A stretch of 64,000 nt of DNA from Pseudomonadota bacterium (GCA_018240565.1 JAFEFO010000041.1:1-64000), one strand, 5' to 3'. Counted from the stretch's first letter, positions 19,550 through 29,126 are shown. A program made the numbers and translations. The notes: a model not told the origin generated them from the sequence alone.

Positions 19550-21550
19550 GTGTTGAAGGACGCAGTGGAAAAAGCGACTACCGGTTGGATCGTCTTCGAC
19601 CGCATTGAAATCGACCTTGCGGGCCGCCGCCTGTTCGTGGCGGACGCGCAACTGGCGCTCGAACCGAAGGCATTCGCGGTGCTGGTGCTGTTCGCGCAGC
19701 ATCCCGGGCGCGCGTTTGCTCGCGACGAGATCCTCGACGCGGTGTGGGGTCATCGCCATGTGACGCCCGGCGTGCTCAACCGCATCATCACCTTGCTGCG
19801 GCAGGCGCTGGGCGAGGGCGCGCAGCACGCGCAGTACATCGCCACCTTGCATGGCGTGGGTTATCGTTTCGATGCAGCCACGCAATGGCGGGCGCAGCGC
19901 GAGGGCGAAGCCGCACCGGCGATCGCTCCGCCGGCACCGCCCGCGGCAACCGTCGATGCGCAAGTGCCGTTGCCGGGCGTGACGCAAGCACCGGCGCAAA
20001 CGGCACCGCGCAAATTTTCCTATGTGGCGGTCGCCATGGCCGTACTGGTGGCCATTGCAATCACAGGATGGAAATTCTGGCCGCACACGCGCACCGCCGA
20101 AAACGCGCCGGTCGAGGCGCAAAGCGTCGCCGTGCTGCCGCTGGTCAATGCCACGGGCGACGCCAGCCAACAATTTTTCACGGACGGCATATCCGAAAAC
20201 CTGATCGCCACCTTGTCGCAGTACGAAGGCCTGAAAGTCATCGGTCGCAGTTCGGCATTTCATTTTCGCAACAGCCGCGAAGGCGCCAAGGCCATTGGCG
20301 CGAAACTCGGGGTGACGCACCTGATCGACGGCAGCGTGCAACGCGATGGCGAGGACGTGCGCATCGGCATCGAGCTGACTCGCACCAACGATGGCACGAC
20401 GGTGTGGACACGGGTTTTTGACCGGCCGCACAAGGAGCTGTTCGCGTTACAGGACGAAATCGCGCTCGCCGTGGCCGGTGCACTGCAGGTGAAATTGCTT
20501 CACGCCATGCCCGGTGCGGTCTACACCGGCCGTCCGAGCACCGGCAATCTCGATGCGTACAACGCGTTTTTGCGCGGTACGTCGTTCATGGCCGCCGGGG
20601 ACATGCGCAAGTCCATGGAACAATTCACGCTGGCGACGCAGATCGACCCGGCCTACGCCCAGGCATGGGCGTGGCTGGGCCTGCGGCGTACGGTATACAC
20701 ACTCGACGAGTTGCAAGGCGATGCGGCACGCAGCTCGTACCAGCAGGCGCGCGAGGAAATCGACACGGCCCTGCGTCTGCAGCCGAACTTCGGCCAGGCG
20801 CACGCCATCCTTGCGAATTGGTTGAGAACCGCCAGCCACGATTGGAACGGCGCGCTGGCCGAGTTCCGCATCGCTCTGCCACGGGTGCCGGACAACGACC
20901 CTTCGCACGGCGCCTACAGCATCCTGCTGTCCGCGATGGGCCGCGTCAACGAAGCCATCGCCGAGCGGCGCAAGTACATCGATGGTGATCCACTTGCCGC
21001 CTACGGATACATGTACCTGGTCAACATGCAGGCCAGCCTCGGTCGGCTGGACGAAGCCGAAGCCAGTCTGGGCGACGCCGAAAAGCTCGATCCTTCCGCA
21101 ACCGATTGGCATGCCGTCAAACGCAGCGAAATCGCCCTGCTGCGCGCAGACACGGACAAGGCATTGGCGGCGGCGGCGAGCATGTCGGCCGGCGAGTGGC
21201 GCGACATGACACGCGCGCTCGCCTTGCAAGCCGGCCGCGACCGCAAGGCTGCAGACGCCGCACTGCGGAACTTGACCGTGTCTGCGGGGGATTTCAATCG
21301 CAAGGCTTACCTCATCGCCCGCATGCATGCCTTGCGCGGCGACGCCGACAAGACCTTCGAGTGGCTGCAACACGACTGGGAGCACGGCGCTGCAGCCGTG
21401 CACTACGTGCTGTTCGATCCATTCCTGTTGCGTTTCCGCAATGATCCGCGTTTCGCCGCGTATTGCCAGCGTGCCGGCCTGCCGCCGCCGTCGGCGAGCG
21501 AGGCGCTGAGCCTGGACGAGATCCGCGCCCGGGTTGACGCCAAGTCGTGA
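19550..21550 (+). CDS. CadC-like winged-helix/TPR regulator, copy 2
   Basis: The 666-residue paralogue of the preceding gene has the same order: winged helix, linker, membrane helix (YVAVAMAVLVAIAITGWKFW), TolB-N-like domain and TPRs. It ends with the same SASEALSLD tail. GTG at 19550 is preceded by AAGGATCG. The DNA for the end of the winged helix plus linker (about 19742-20003) and the segment at 20455-20570 are almost identical to copy 1. The TPR region is clearly more diverged, which suggests duplication followed by gene conversion. Its targets are not proven; phased 11-bp repeats before nearby secreted-protein genes are candidates. Confidence 0.88.
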   Translation: MLKDAVEKATTGWIVFDRIEIDLAGRRLFVADAQLALEPKAFAVLVLFAQHPGRAFARDEILDAVWGHRHVTPGVLNRIITLLRQALGEGAQHAQYIATLHGVGYRFDAATQWRAQREGEAAPAIAPPAPPAATVDAQVPLPGVTQAPAQTAPRKFSYVAVAMAVLVAIAITGWKFWPHTRTAENAPVEAQSVAVLPLVNATGDASQQFFTDGISENLIATLSQYEGLKVIGRSSAFHFRNSREGAKAIGAKLGVTHLIDGSVQRDGEDVRIGIELTRTNDGTTVWTRVFDRPHKELFALQDEIALAVAGALQVKLLHAMPGAVYTGRPSTGNLDAYNAFLRGTSFMAAGDMRKSMEQFTLATQIDPAYAQAWAWLGLRRTVYTLDELQGDAARSSYQQAREEIDTALRLQPNFGQAHAILANWLRTASHDWNGALAEFRIALPRVPDNDPSHGAYSILLSAMGRVNEAIAERRKYIDGDPLAAYGYMYLVNMQASLGRLDEAEASLGDAEKLDPSATDWHAVKRSEIALLRADTDKALAAAASMSAGEWRDMTRALALQAGRDRKAADAALRNLTVSAGDFNRKAYLIARMHALRGDADKTFEWLQHDWEHGAAAVHYVLFDPFLLRFRNDPRFAAYCQRAGLPPPSASEALSLDEIRARVDAKS

Positions 21551-21583
21551 GTGGGAGGCGTGGCGTGGCATCCGCCTGCGACT

Positions 21584-22999
21584 TCAGGCCGGCACGATGT
21601 CGAACGCGATGGTCAGGCGCGTGGCTTGCGCGGTGCCGGCAAACGGCACGGTGCCGTGCCACATCCATGACGGAAACAGCACCAGCAGGCCCGGTTCGGG
21701 TTTGACGAAGTATTCGGCGCCAAGCGCCGTCGTCGGCAGGACCGGTTCGCCGAACTTGATCCATCCGTCGCCATTGCCGGTGCCGATCGATTCGGGAAGA
21801 TCGATATAGCACGCCGAGGATATCCAGCCCTGGCCGTGAAAGTGATTGAAGTGGAAGCCGTTGGCGCGCAGCAGTACCGACCACATGCCATTGCAGCGCC
21901 AGCGTCCCTGGTTGCGGCGACGCAAGGCATCCGCGCCCGGCCCCAGCATGCGCAGATAGCGGTCGATGGGCCCGGCGATGGCTTGTGCAAAGGCACGTAG
22001 CGCGGGGTCTTGTGCGTGCTCGGGATACAACTCGATCTGGCTGCCGCCTTGCAGGGTCTGGTCGAGCGGATGGAACCGCGCGCCATGCATGCCGCGCAGG
22101 CATCGTGAAAGATCGCGCAGATAGGCGGGCAAGTCCGCCCATCCGGCAGGCGTGTCGATGGGCTGCGCGTGGACGAACCGCGTGTAATCGTACAGTTCAC
22201 GATAGCGCGGATCGCCCGACAGGCGCCACGCGCTGGCCTGCAGGGCGAGCGCGTGGCCATCATGGCCATCGACTTGCAGCAGCTGCGCCGCCACGGCGGC
22301 AGCGTCTGCGGCGCGCCCGTTCGCGAGCAAGGCATCGCCGTACAGTGCATACGCACCCTTGTCGCGCGGCGCGGCGCGCACGGCGGTCAGCGCGTGATCG
22401 AGGGCACGCGCGGGAGCGCAGAACATCGCGGCACGCGCGGCACCCAGGCGCAAGGCGAGGCTTGCGGGTGCCCGTTCCAGTTCCTGCTCGAGCATGCCAA
22501 GTTCGCCCGCATGTCCGCGCGCCTGCCGCGCCAGCTTGGCCAGAAGCAGTACGAGTTCTGGTGGGTGTATCGGCGCGATGGTGGCAATGGTCGTCGCCGC
22601 GAGATCGGCGTCGCCGGTGCGTTGCCATACGGATTCGCCGAGGCCGGCGAGCGCCGGCATGTGGCTCGGTTCCAGTTGCAGGACATGGCGGAACGCCGCA
22701 TCGGCTTCATCGTGGCGGCGCTGTCCGAACAGGCTGCGCGCCAGCACATAGCGCGCGCCGGCGTTGTCGTAGCCTTTGCCGATGGCTTTGCGTGCCGCGC
22801 GTTCGGCGGCCGCATCGTCGCCGCATTGTCCACAGGCGACCGCCAGCCCGAGTTCGGCGATACCGAGTGTCGGCGCCAACGCGATCACGCGCCGGAATTC
22901 GCCGATGGCCGCGTGCGCGCGGCCTTGGGCGAGCAGTTCCTGGGCCTGGCGCAGCAAATCTTCAGGGCGCACGACGCCATCGGCGAGCGTGATCGTCAT
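21584..22999 (-). CDS. TPR protein with C-terminal 2OG-Fe(II) oxygenase domain
   Basis: The product of about 471 residues opens with TPR-like helical repeats (about 1-280). It ends in a putative 2-oxoglutarate/Fe(II) dioxygenase domain of the type with NHFHGQGWISSACYIDLPE and LVLFPSWMWHGTVPF, where the two His are likely iron ligands. Such proteins may hydroxylate a protein bound by the TPRs, but no substrate is known. The ATG at 22999 has GGGGAA 7 bp upstream. A longer frame to 23062 lacks such a site. It converges with the second regulator gene. Confidence 0.82.
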   Translation of the reverse strand: MTITLADGVVRPEDLLRQAQELLAQGRAHAAIGEFRRVIALAPTLGIAELGLAVACGQCGDDAAAERAARKAIGKGYDNAGARYVLARSLFGQRRHDEADAAFRHVLQLEPSHMPALAGLGESVWQRTGDADLAATTIATIAPIHPPELVLLLAKLARQARGHAGELGMLEQELERAPASLALRLGAARAAMFCAPARALDHALTAVRAAPRDKGAYALYGDALLANGRAADAAAVAAQLLQVDGHDGHALALQASAWRLSGDPRYRELYDYTRFVHAQPIDTPAGWADLPAYLRDLSRCLRGMHGARFHPLDQTLQGGSQIELYPEHAQDPALRAFAQAIAGPIDRYLRMLGPGADALRRRNQGRWRCNGMWSVLLRANGFHFNHFHGQGWISSACYIDLPESIGTGNGDGWIKFGEPVLPTTALGAEYFVKPEPGLLVLFPSWMWHGTVPFAGTAQATRLTIAFDIVPA

Positions 23000-23068
23000 C
23001 GGCAGATTCCCCGGCATGGATGCGAGTGAAAGAGGCCCGCGCCAGAACGCTGGCGCGGGCAAGGATCG

Positions 23069-25318
23069 CTACTCGAATCCGTCCTTGAAAATCGTGTCGC
23101 CGATGTAGTCGAGTGTGATGCCGTCGAACCAGGCGCTTAGGCTGTGCGGGTTAGAGACTGCACCAGAGTGAGCGACGAGCATTAGCTTGATCGACAAATC
23201 GTTGCCATACTGCGCCTGGGGCAGGTCGATGCTTGCCGGTTGCGCGGGATGGCCCCACGAAGTTCCGCTGCCAAGCGTCAATTGCCCGGACTGCACCACA
23301 CCGCCCTGACAGGTCGGCAACGTGTTTTTTCGAACTTCCCATTTCACGATCGCATAGTCGCGCGTGAGCACGGTACCGCCGCCGCCCTTGCCCCAACCCG
23401 TGAGCGAGTAACTTCCCGGAGCGGGTAGGACAATGCACTGTTCTGCAACGACAACGTCAACCGCGCTGGTGCTGCCGATACTGTACTTCCACGAGCCCGA
23501 ATTGTTGCCGCCGACAATGTTCTGCGTACCGTCCCAAGCGCCGTCAAACTTTGTCCACAGGCGCAGATCGGAATAGTCGAAATCGGCATTAAGTACCAGC
23601 GGCTGCAGGGCCGGGCGTTCGAGTGCGCCGATGTCGCGCGGACCCGGCGTGTTGGAGTTGGGCAAGTCGATATCGCGCGTGCGGCCAAGGGCGTCGCGTT
23701 CGTTGCCGGGAATCGCGGGCGCATAGTCGATTGCAGGCGAGCCGGCGCGCAAGCCGTAGTCGCCGTGTGCGGGGTCGATGAAAAGCGGGTCCAAGGCAGT
23801 AGCGAAAAACGAGCCTCCCAGGCTGGTGTTTTCCCAAGCATCCACGCGATAGACGGAAAGCGTGCCGCCGCTGCGCGAAAGCGACGTGCGGCCCGGTTGC
23901 CACAGTATCGAGCGTTGCAGGTCGATGGCGCTGTTCGTTGCGCTCAGGATGGCGTTGCCAACTGCGATCGTATTGCCGGCAATGGTGGAGTCGGCAATCG
24001 TGAGCGGCTGGCCCGACTGTTGGATCACGGCGGCACTGGTCGTATTGTCGCTGATCACCGAGCGATTGATTATCGTGCTTGCCGCACCGCCAAAGACCGA
24101 TCCGGACGTGTTGTATTGGACAAACACGCCGCCGCGCGCATCATCCGGCGGAAAAAGCGGCTGATATCCGAGCATGATCGTGGAATCGCTTTCACCGTAC
24201 ACAATGGATCCAGGGTTGCTGCCGGTATCAGCGGTATTGTGGGTGATGCGTCCGCAATCGCTGCCGACGGTGCAAGGCACGGCCGGCGCAGGCAAGACGC
24301 CGAGATTGATGTACAGCGTCGATTTGTTTGCCATGTAGATGGCGCCGCCGTTGGGAGCAAAATTGCTGTCGAGCCCGGTGTTCCAAAGTCGCGCCTTCGA
24401 TCTGGACGAACTGGCATATATGCCACCGCCTTGTTTCGTCGCCGAATTACCTATGATTTGAGTCTTGAGTCCTGCGTCGGTGGCGTAGAGCTGCAATTCC
24501 GCTGCGTAGCTACCCGTGCTGAAGATTGCCACGCCACCGCCATAGAGCGCGGTATTGCCATAGAACGCGCCAAACAGTCCACCGCTGCCGATGTAACCGT
24601 AACTGGGTCGATCTTCGGCATAGATGAACAGGCCGCCACCGTAGCCGCCGTTGCCGCCCTTGCCCAGCGCCTTGTTGTTCAGGATGCCGGTGTTCAGATC
24701 GAGCATCGACATTTCGACTCCCTTCGCCATCACCCCGCCACCGTTATAGGCGGCCGTGTTTCTGCTGATAGCCGTATTTGCGCCGATGATCAGTTCCGTG
24801 TGTGATCCAGTGCCTTCGATATAGATGCCGGCACCCGCGCCGGCCTTGTTCAGCTCGATGGTGCTTTCGACGATTTCGAGGATGCCATCGCCCTTGAAGT
24901 AGATGCCGCCGCCTGCGCCAGTGTCATCGACATCGCCTCCACTGATCGTGAGCCGGCGTATGCGCACTATCACGTCAGTCGGCGCTTTGATCGTGAATAC
25001 CGGTGCGTGTACGCCGCCGGCACCGCTGACGATCGTCCTGGTGGAGTCCGGGCTGGCCTGATCGCAGGTGGCATAGCCACCCTCGACAGTGATCTCCTTC
25101 GTCGTATCGATCGTGTTCGCTTCCGGTTCGTAGGTGAGCGAGCGGGTCAGGCGGATGATGCTGTCAGTGCCTGAATTTTTGGCGGCATTGATTGCGCCCT
25201 GGATGCTGCCATGCGTGCAAGTGACGCCGCTGCCGACTGTGAAAATGGCAGCCTGGGTTGCATTGGCCAGCAGGCCGAAGAGTGCGAGCGCGATGAAACG
25301 CAAGTAGGTGTGTGACAT
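23069..25318 (-). CDS. secreted right-handed beta-helix protein with IFKDGFE tail
   Basis: The 749-residue protein has a signal peptide (LRFIALALFGLLANATQA) and a CSLP-like N-terminal part (SIQGAINAAKNSGTDSIIRL). A long parallel beta-helix of polymorphic-outer-membrane-protein type follows, with repeated GGGIY/GGGV and NTA elements. After it comes a C-terminal beta-sandwich of about 150 residues. It ends in GDTIFKDGFE. The same kind of tail ends the delta-60 protein encoded at 26601. It starts 25 bp after the PD40 gene and is probably co-transcribed with it. GGGAGAACACACC precedes the ATG at 25318. A surface or extracellular role is likely; any ligand is unknown. Confidence 0.82.
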   Translation of the reverse strand: MSHTYLRFIALALFGLLANATQAAIFTVGSGVTCTHGSIQGAINAAKNSGTDSIIRLTRSLTYEPEANTIDTTKEITVEGGYATCDQASPDSTRTIVSGAGGVHAPVFTIKAPTDVIVRIRRLTISGGDVDDTGAGGGIYFKGDGILEIVESTIELNKAGAGAGIYIEGTGSHTELIIGANTAISRNTAAYNGGGVMAKGVEMSMLDLNTGILNNKALGKGGNGGYGGGLFIYAEDRPSYGYIGSGGLFGAFYGNTALYGGGVAIFSTGSYAAELQLYATDAGLKTQIIGNSATKQGGGIYASSSRSKARLWNTGLDSNFAPNGGAIYMANKSTLYINLGVLPAPAVPCTVGSDCGRITHNTADTGSNPGSIVYGESDSTIMLGYQPLFPPDDARGGVFVQYNTSGSVFGGAASTIINRSVISDNTTSAAVIQQSGQPLTIADSTIAGNTIAVGNAILSATNSAIDLQRSILWQPGRTSLSRSGGTLSVYRVDAWENTSLGGSFFATALDPLFIDPAHGDYGLRAGSPAIDYAPAIPGNERDALGRTRDIDLPNSNTPGPRDIGALERPALQPLVLNADFDYSDLRLWTKFDGAWDGTQNIVGGNNSGSWKYSIGSTSAVDVVVAEQCIVLPAPGSYSLTGWGKGGGGTVLTRDYAIVKWEVRKNTLPTCQGGVVQSGQLTLGSGTSWGHPAQPASIDLPQAQYGNDLSIKLMLVAHSGAVSNPHSLSAWFDGITLDYIGDTIFKDGFE

Positions 25319-25343
25319 GGTGTGTTCTCCCGGATAGTGACGG

Positions 25344-26405
25344 TCAGGACTTGCGAGCCGCACACCAGCGCCCGAACCACGCGCTTGTGCCCAGCAATGC
25401 GGCAAGCAGGGCGAGCAGGGGCCAGCCGAGCGCGGGCGTTGACGCAACACCGCCTGCGGCCTGTACGACTGCGCGCGTGGCGACGAAGACATCGCCCGGA
25501 TCGGTGCTGTCCACCTTGCGTCCGAAGTACAAGCGCGTGCCGTCGGCCGACAGGGACGAGCGTGTTTCCGAACCGCTGGTATTGATGTTGGCGTTCGGAA
25601 TCGGCTTCGGCGCCGACCAAGGCGAGGAGGTGTTCGGTCGCGTGGCGCTGTAGATGTCCATGTTTCCGCCGCGGTTGGAGCTGAACACGATCTCCAGTCC
25701 GTCGCTGCGCACGTTCGGCATGCGATCATCCGCGGCGCTGGACAGTTCGGCCACGCGCACGCCGGCGCCGAACGTGCCGTTGCCGGCCTGCTGGCTCATG
25801 TAGATGTCCTGGCCCTGGCTGTCGGGATAGCCATTGCTGGAGAAGAACAGGAAGGTGCCCTGCGCGGTGGTCACCAGCGACGGGCTGTACTCCGCGCCCG
25901 CGGTATTCGGCCCGTTCGGGTAGCAGCCGAGGTTCGTCGGCGTCGACCAGGTGTTGGAACCGGTTTCCGTGCTCAGGAAGATGTCGCCATCCGCGGGGGC
26001 GCCGGGCGCCGGCGTGGGCGGCGTGTTGCCGGGATAGCAGTCGTCGCCCGTCTGCTGCGAGCTGACGAACAACAAGCGATTGCCGGAAATCGGCGTCGGG
26101 CAGTAGTCGAACTCGGGCGAGTTCACCGGCGCGGCAAGGTTTTCCGCGGTTCCCCAGGCCGACTGCGTCGTGGCACGGAACGCGCGCCAGATATCCTGCT
26201 TGCCCAGTCCGCCCGTGCGGCTGGAGGCAAAGTACAGCCCAAGGCCGTTCGGCGTCTCGATCGGGCAGCCCTCGGCGGCAGCGGTATTGATGTCGGTCAC
26301 GGCCACCGGATCGCTCCACGGGCCGAAGTTCTGGGCACAGGCGCTGCCCAGTCCGGCGGTGAACACGGCAATGGCGGCGCAAACGGGTCGAAGTGCGAGA
26401 TGCAT
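25344..26405 (-). CDS. secreted PD40 beta-propeller protein with C-terminal membrane anchor
   Basis: The 353-residue protein has a signal peptide ending SACAQ. TolB-like PD40 propeller blades follow (LYFASSRTGG, FVSSQQTG, FFSSNGYPD, VFSSNRGGNMDIY, LYFGRKVDS). It ends with a C-terminal hydrophobic segment and basic tail (STPALGWPLLALLAALL, then RWCAARKS). The tail resembles sorting signals of the IPTL-CTERM kind, though the motif is not exact. GAGGAAAATTCC precedes the ATG at 26405. It heads a two-gene unit with the beta-helix gene, behind the phased repeats at 26507-26557. Confidence 0.78.
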   Translation of the reverse strand: MHLALRPVCAAIAVFTAGLGSACAQNFGPWSDPVAVTDINTAAAEGCPIETPNGLGLYFASSRTGGLGKQDIWRAFRATTQSAWGTAENLAAPVNSPEFDYCPTPISGNRLLFVSSQQTGDDCYPGNTPPTPAPGAPADGDIFLSTETGSNTWSTPTNLGCYPNGPNTAGAEYSPSLVTTAQGTFLFFSSNGYPDSQGQDIYMSQQAGNGTFGAGVRVAELSSAADDRMPNVRSDGLEIVFSSNRGGNMDIYSATRPNTSSPWSAPKPIPNANINTSGSETRSSLSADGTRLYFGRKVDSTDPGDVFVATRAVVQAAGGVASTPALGWPLLALLAALLGTSAWFGRWCAARKS

Positions 26406-26487
26406 GGAATTTTCCTCGTCGTGGCGAACCTGTTGTCGCACCCGCGTGGGGCGCGCTCGCATCGGCGATGCGATGGCGCAAGGCTCG

Positions 26488-26557
26488 CCCGCGCCTGCCC
26501 CAAGGTCTTTAGGGCAGGCGCGGGAAGTGCTTGGGGAAAGCTTGGGGCAGGCTTGGG
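26488..26557 (-). promoter_or_regulatory. 11-bp phased GCTTGGG repeats and 13-bp hairpin before the PD40/beta-helix unit
   Basis: GCTTGGG stands at 26529, 26540 and 26551, exactly 11 bp apart. Weaker copies GCGCGGG (26518) and CTTTAGG (26507) keep the same phase. A 13-bp perfect inverted repeat, CCCGCGCCTGCCC (26488-26500) with GGGCAGGCGCGGG (26512-26524), encloses AAGGTCTTTA. The same AGGTCTTTAGGGCAG and GCTTGGG repeats occur at 29190-29232. Direct repeats at 11 bp are typical of OmpR/PhoB-type winged-helix binding sites. Confidence 0.55.
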
Positions 26558-26600
26558 AAGCCCGCCGCGACGCCGTTTTCGATGCGTCGGCGGCGCGTGG

Positions 26601-29126
26601 TTATTCGAAACCGTCTCGGAAGATGCGATCGTCGCGCCAGACGCGGCGAACGCTTTCGACCATGCCCTGCGACGCATTGCTTTCGCCGCCACTGGTGCGG
26701 CCTTCGGCGCGCAGCCAGTAGAACTGGCCGATCGGTGCAGGCACGTTGCTGCGCTGCCAGCCGCCGGCGATGCGCGTCATCGGCCCGAGTGCGGTGTAGC
26801 TGGCGCCGTTGGCGGAGTAGTACAAGGTCGGTTGGGCCGCCAGTTCCGGGCCGGCACCTGCCCGGCGCCAGGTCACCGTGCCGTCCTGCACGTCCAGCGA
26901 CTGCAAGGCCGCGTCCGGCGTGGACAGACGCGCCAAGGCAGCGCGTTGCTCTCCACCGACCGTGAGGAACCAGCCGCCGACCATGACCTTGCCATCGGGC
27001 TGCGTTGCCAGGGCGTATACCAGGTTGTCCGCAACGGGATCGCCAAATGTCGAATCGAGGCTGCCATTCGCGTTCAGGCGCGCGATGCGCGCGCGCGCTT
27101 GATGGCTCATCGTGATGAACGCGCCACCCACCAATATTTTGCCGTCCGGCTGCACGGCCAACGAGAAGATGTCAGCGTTCGAGCCGGGATCGGCGAAGCT
27201 CGTATCGAGGCTGCCGTCCGCATTCAGACGCGCCACGGCACTGCGCGGTTCAATGCCGATTGCACCGAAGCCGCCGGCGATCAGCACCTTGCCATCCGGC
27301 TGCATCGCCAGCGCGTAGACCCTGCTGTTTGCGCCGGGATCGATAAAGCCCGTATCCAGGCTGCCATCGGCGTTCAGGCGCGCGACATGGTTGCGCGACT
27401 GTCCGTCAATCTGGGTAAAGTTGCCGCCCACCAGCACCTTGCCGTCGGGCTGCAAGGCCAGCGCGTAGACCTCGTCGTTTGCGCTGGCATTGGCGAAGGT
27501 CGTGTCCAGGCCACCAGCCGGGTTCAGGCGCGCGATGCGGCTGCGCGCCTGCCCGCCGATCGTGGTGAACGCGCCACCGACCAGTACTTTGCCGTCCGCC
27601 TGCACGGCCAGGGTACGAACCAAATCGTCGGCACCGGGATCGACGAAGCTTGTATCGAGACTGCCGTTCGCGTTCAGGCGCGCCACGCGGGTACGCGTCA
27701 ACCCACCGATTTCGCTGAAGTTGCCACCGACCATTACCTTGCCATCCGCTTGCACTGCCAGTGCATGGATCGCATTGTTAGCGGCAGGGTTGGCGAAGCC
27801 CGTGTCGAGGTCGCCATTCGCGTTCACACGCCCCAGATTCTGGCGAATCTGTCCACCCAGCATGCTGAAGCTTCCGCCGACCAGCACCTTGCCGCCGGGC
27901 TGCTCGGCCAACACATAAACCGTGCCATTTGCGCCGGAGCCGGCCAGCGTCGCATCAAGGTTGCCATCTGGGTTGAGTCGCGCCATGCCGTGGCGTGTCT
28001 GCCCGCGAATCGTGGTGAATACGCCGCCGAGCAGCACCCTGCCGTCCGGCTGCACCGCCAACGCGAAAACGCCCCAACCATCCGAGCCCGGATCGGCGAA
28101 ACTCGTGTCGAGGCTACCGTCCGCATTCAGGCGCGCCGCACCCTTGCGCGACTGGCCGCCGGTCACGGTGAACCAGCCACCGATCAGCACCTTCCCATCC
28201 GGCTGCAAGGCCAGCGCTTCGACCCACAGGTTTGCGCCGGCATCGGCGAATCCAGCATCCAGGCTGCCGTTCGTGTTCAGTCGCGCGACGTATTTGCGCG
28301 TCTGGCCGTCGAACGTGGTGAAGTTGCCACCCGCCAGCACCTTGCCATCCGGCTGCACCGCCAACGCGATGATCACGTCGTTCGCGCCAGCATTCACGAA
28401 GCGCGTGTCGACGCTGCCGTTGGCGTTCAGACGCACGATGCGATTGCGCGCCTGCCCGCCGACCAGAGTGAACCAGCCACCGACCAGCACCTTGCCGTCC
28501 GCCTGCACGGCCAGCGAACGGACGGAGTCGTTCAGGCCGGGATCCGCGAAACCCGCGTCGAAGCTGCCATTGGCATTGAGGCGTGCGATACCCTTGCGCG
28601 ACTGGCCGCCAATGGTGTTGAAGGCTCCGCCGACCAGCACTTTGCCATCCGCCTGCACCGCCAATGCGAAGATCTGGGCGTCCGCTGCGGGATCGGCGAA
28701 CGTCATGTCGATACTGCCGTCCGCGTTCAGGCGCGCCAGCCGGCTGCGGAGCTGTCCACCGATCAGCGTGAACCAGCCGCCGACCAGAATGCGGCCGTCG
28801 GACTGCACGGCAATCGTTTCGACCATGATGTCAATATTCGGATTGGCGAACGTCGAATCCACCGTACCGTCCGCCAGCAGGCGGCAGACGCGGATGCAAG
28901 GCTGGCCGTTGACCGTGGTGAAGTCGCCGCCGATCACCGCTTTGCCATCTGGCTGCACGGCCATGTCCCATACCGCGCCATTGATCGACGGTCCCCATAC
29001 CGGACCATAGACAGACGGCGCATAGCCGTCGTTGGCGTCTTGCGCGGTCGCGGAGGCGACGCCGATCAACAGCAACAAACAGGCTGCCGCGCGAAGAGTC
29101 GCGGCAAGAAACTGACGTGATTTCAT
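26601..29126 (-). CDS. secreted delta-60 repeat protein with IFRDGFE tail
   Basis: The 841-residue protein has a signal peptide (LRAAACLLLLIGVASATAQ). Fourteen tandem repeats of about 50 residues follow, with consensus ALAVQPDGKVLVGGxF and then GQxRxxIARLNANGSLDTSF, i.e. the delta-60 repeat, probably a beta-propeller-like fold. A C-terminal region of about 90 residues ends in RDDRIFRDGFE. It is likely extracellular or surface attached; function unknown. ATG at 29126 is placed at the signal peptide. It has its own upstream phased repeats at 29194-29232. Confidence 0.86.
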   Translation of the reverse strand: MKSRQFLAATLRAAACLLLLIGVASATAQDANDGYAPSVYGPVWGPSINGAVWDMAVQPDGKAVIGGDFTTVNGQPCIRVCRLLADGTVDSTFANPNIDIMVETIAVQSDGRILVGGWFTLIGGQLRSRLARLNADGSIDMTFADPAADAQIFALAVQADGKVLVGGAFNTIGGQSRKGIARLNANGSFDAGFADPGLNDSVRSLAVQADGKVLVGGWFTLVGGQARNRIVRLNANGSVDTRFVNAGANDVIIALAVQPDGKVLAGGNFTTFDGQTRKYVARLNTNGSLDAGFADAGANLWVEALALQPDGKVLIGGWFTVTGGQSRKGAARLNADGSLDTSFADPGSDGWGVFALAVQPDGRVLLGGVFTTIRGQTRHGMARLNPDGNLDATLAGSGANGTVYVLAEQPGGKVLVGGSFSMLGGQIRQNLGRVNANGDLDTGFANPAANNAIHALAVQADGKVMVGGNFSEIGGLTRTRVARLNANGSLDTSFVDPGADDLVRTLAVQADGKVLVGGAFTTIGGQARSRIARLNPAGGLDTTFANASANDEVYALALQPDGKVLVGGNFTQIDGQSRNHVARLNADGSLDTGFIDPGANSRVYALAMQPDGKVLIAGGFGAIGIEPRSAVARLNADGSLDTSFADPGSNADIFSLAVQPDGKILVGGAFITMSHQARARIARLNANGSLDSTFGDPVADNLVYALATQPDGKVMVGGWFLTVGGEQRAALARLSTPDAALQSLDVQDGTVTWRRAGAGPELAAQPTLYYSANGASYTALGPMTRIAGGWQRSNVPAPIGQFYWLRAEGRTSGGESNASQGMVESVRRVWRDDRIFRDGFE

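Noticed and set aside
23069-25729. Longer N-terminus of the beta-helix protein, to 25729
   Set aside because: It would overlap the PD40 gene; a signal peptide and a good ribosome site mark the start at 25318.
26601-29126. Regular repeats of about 150 bp resembling an array
   Set aside because: They are the codons of fourteen delta-60 repeats, diverged at DNA level; no spacers as in CRISPR.
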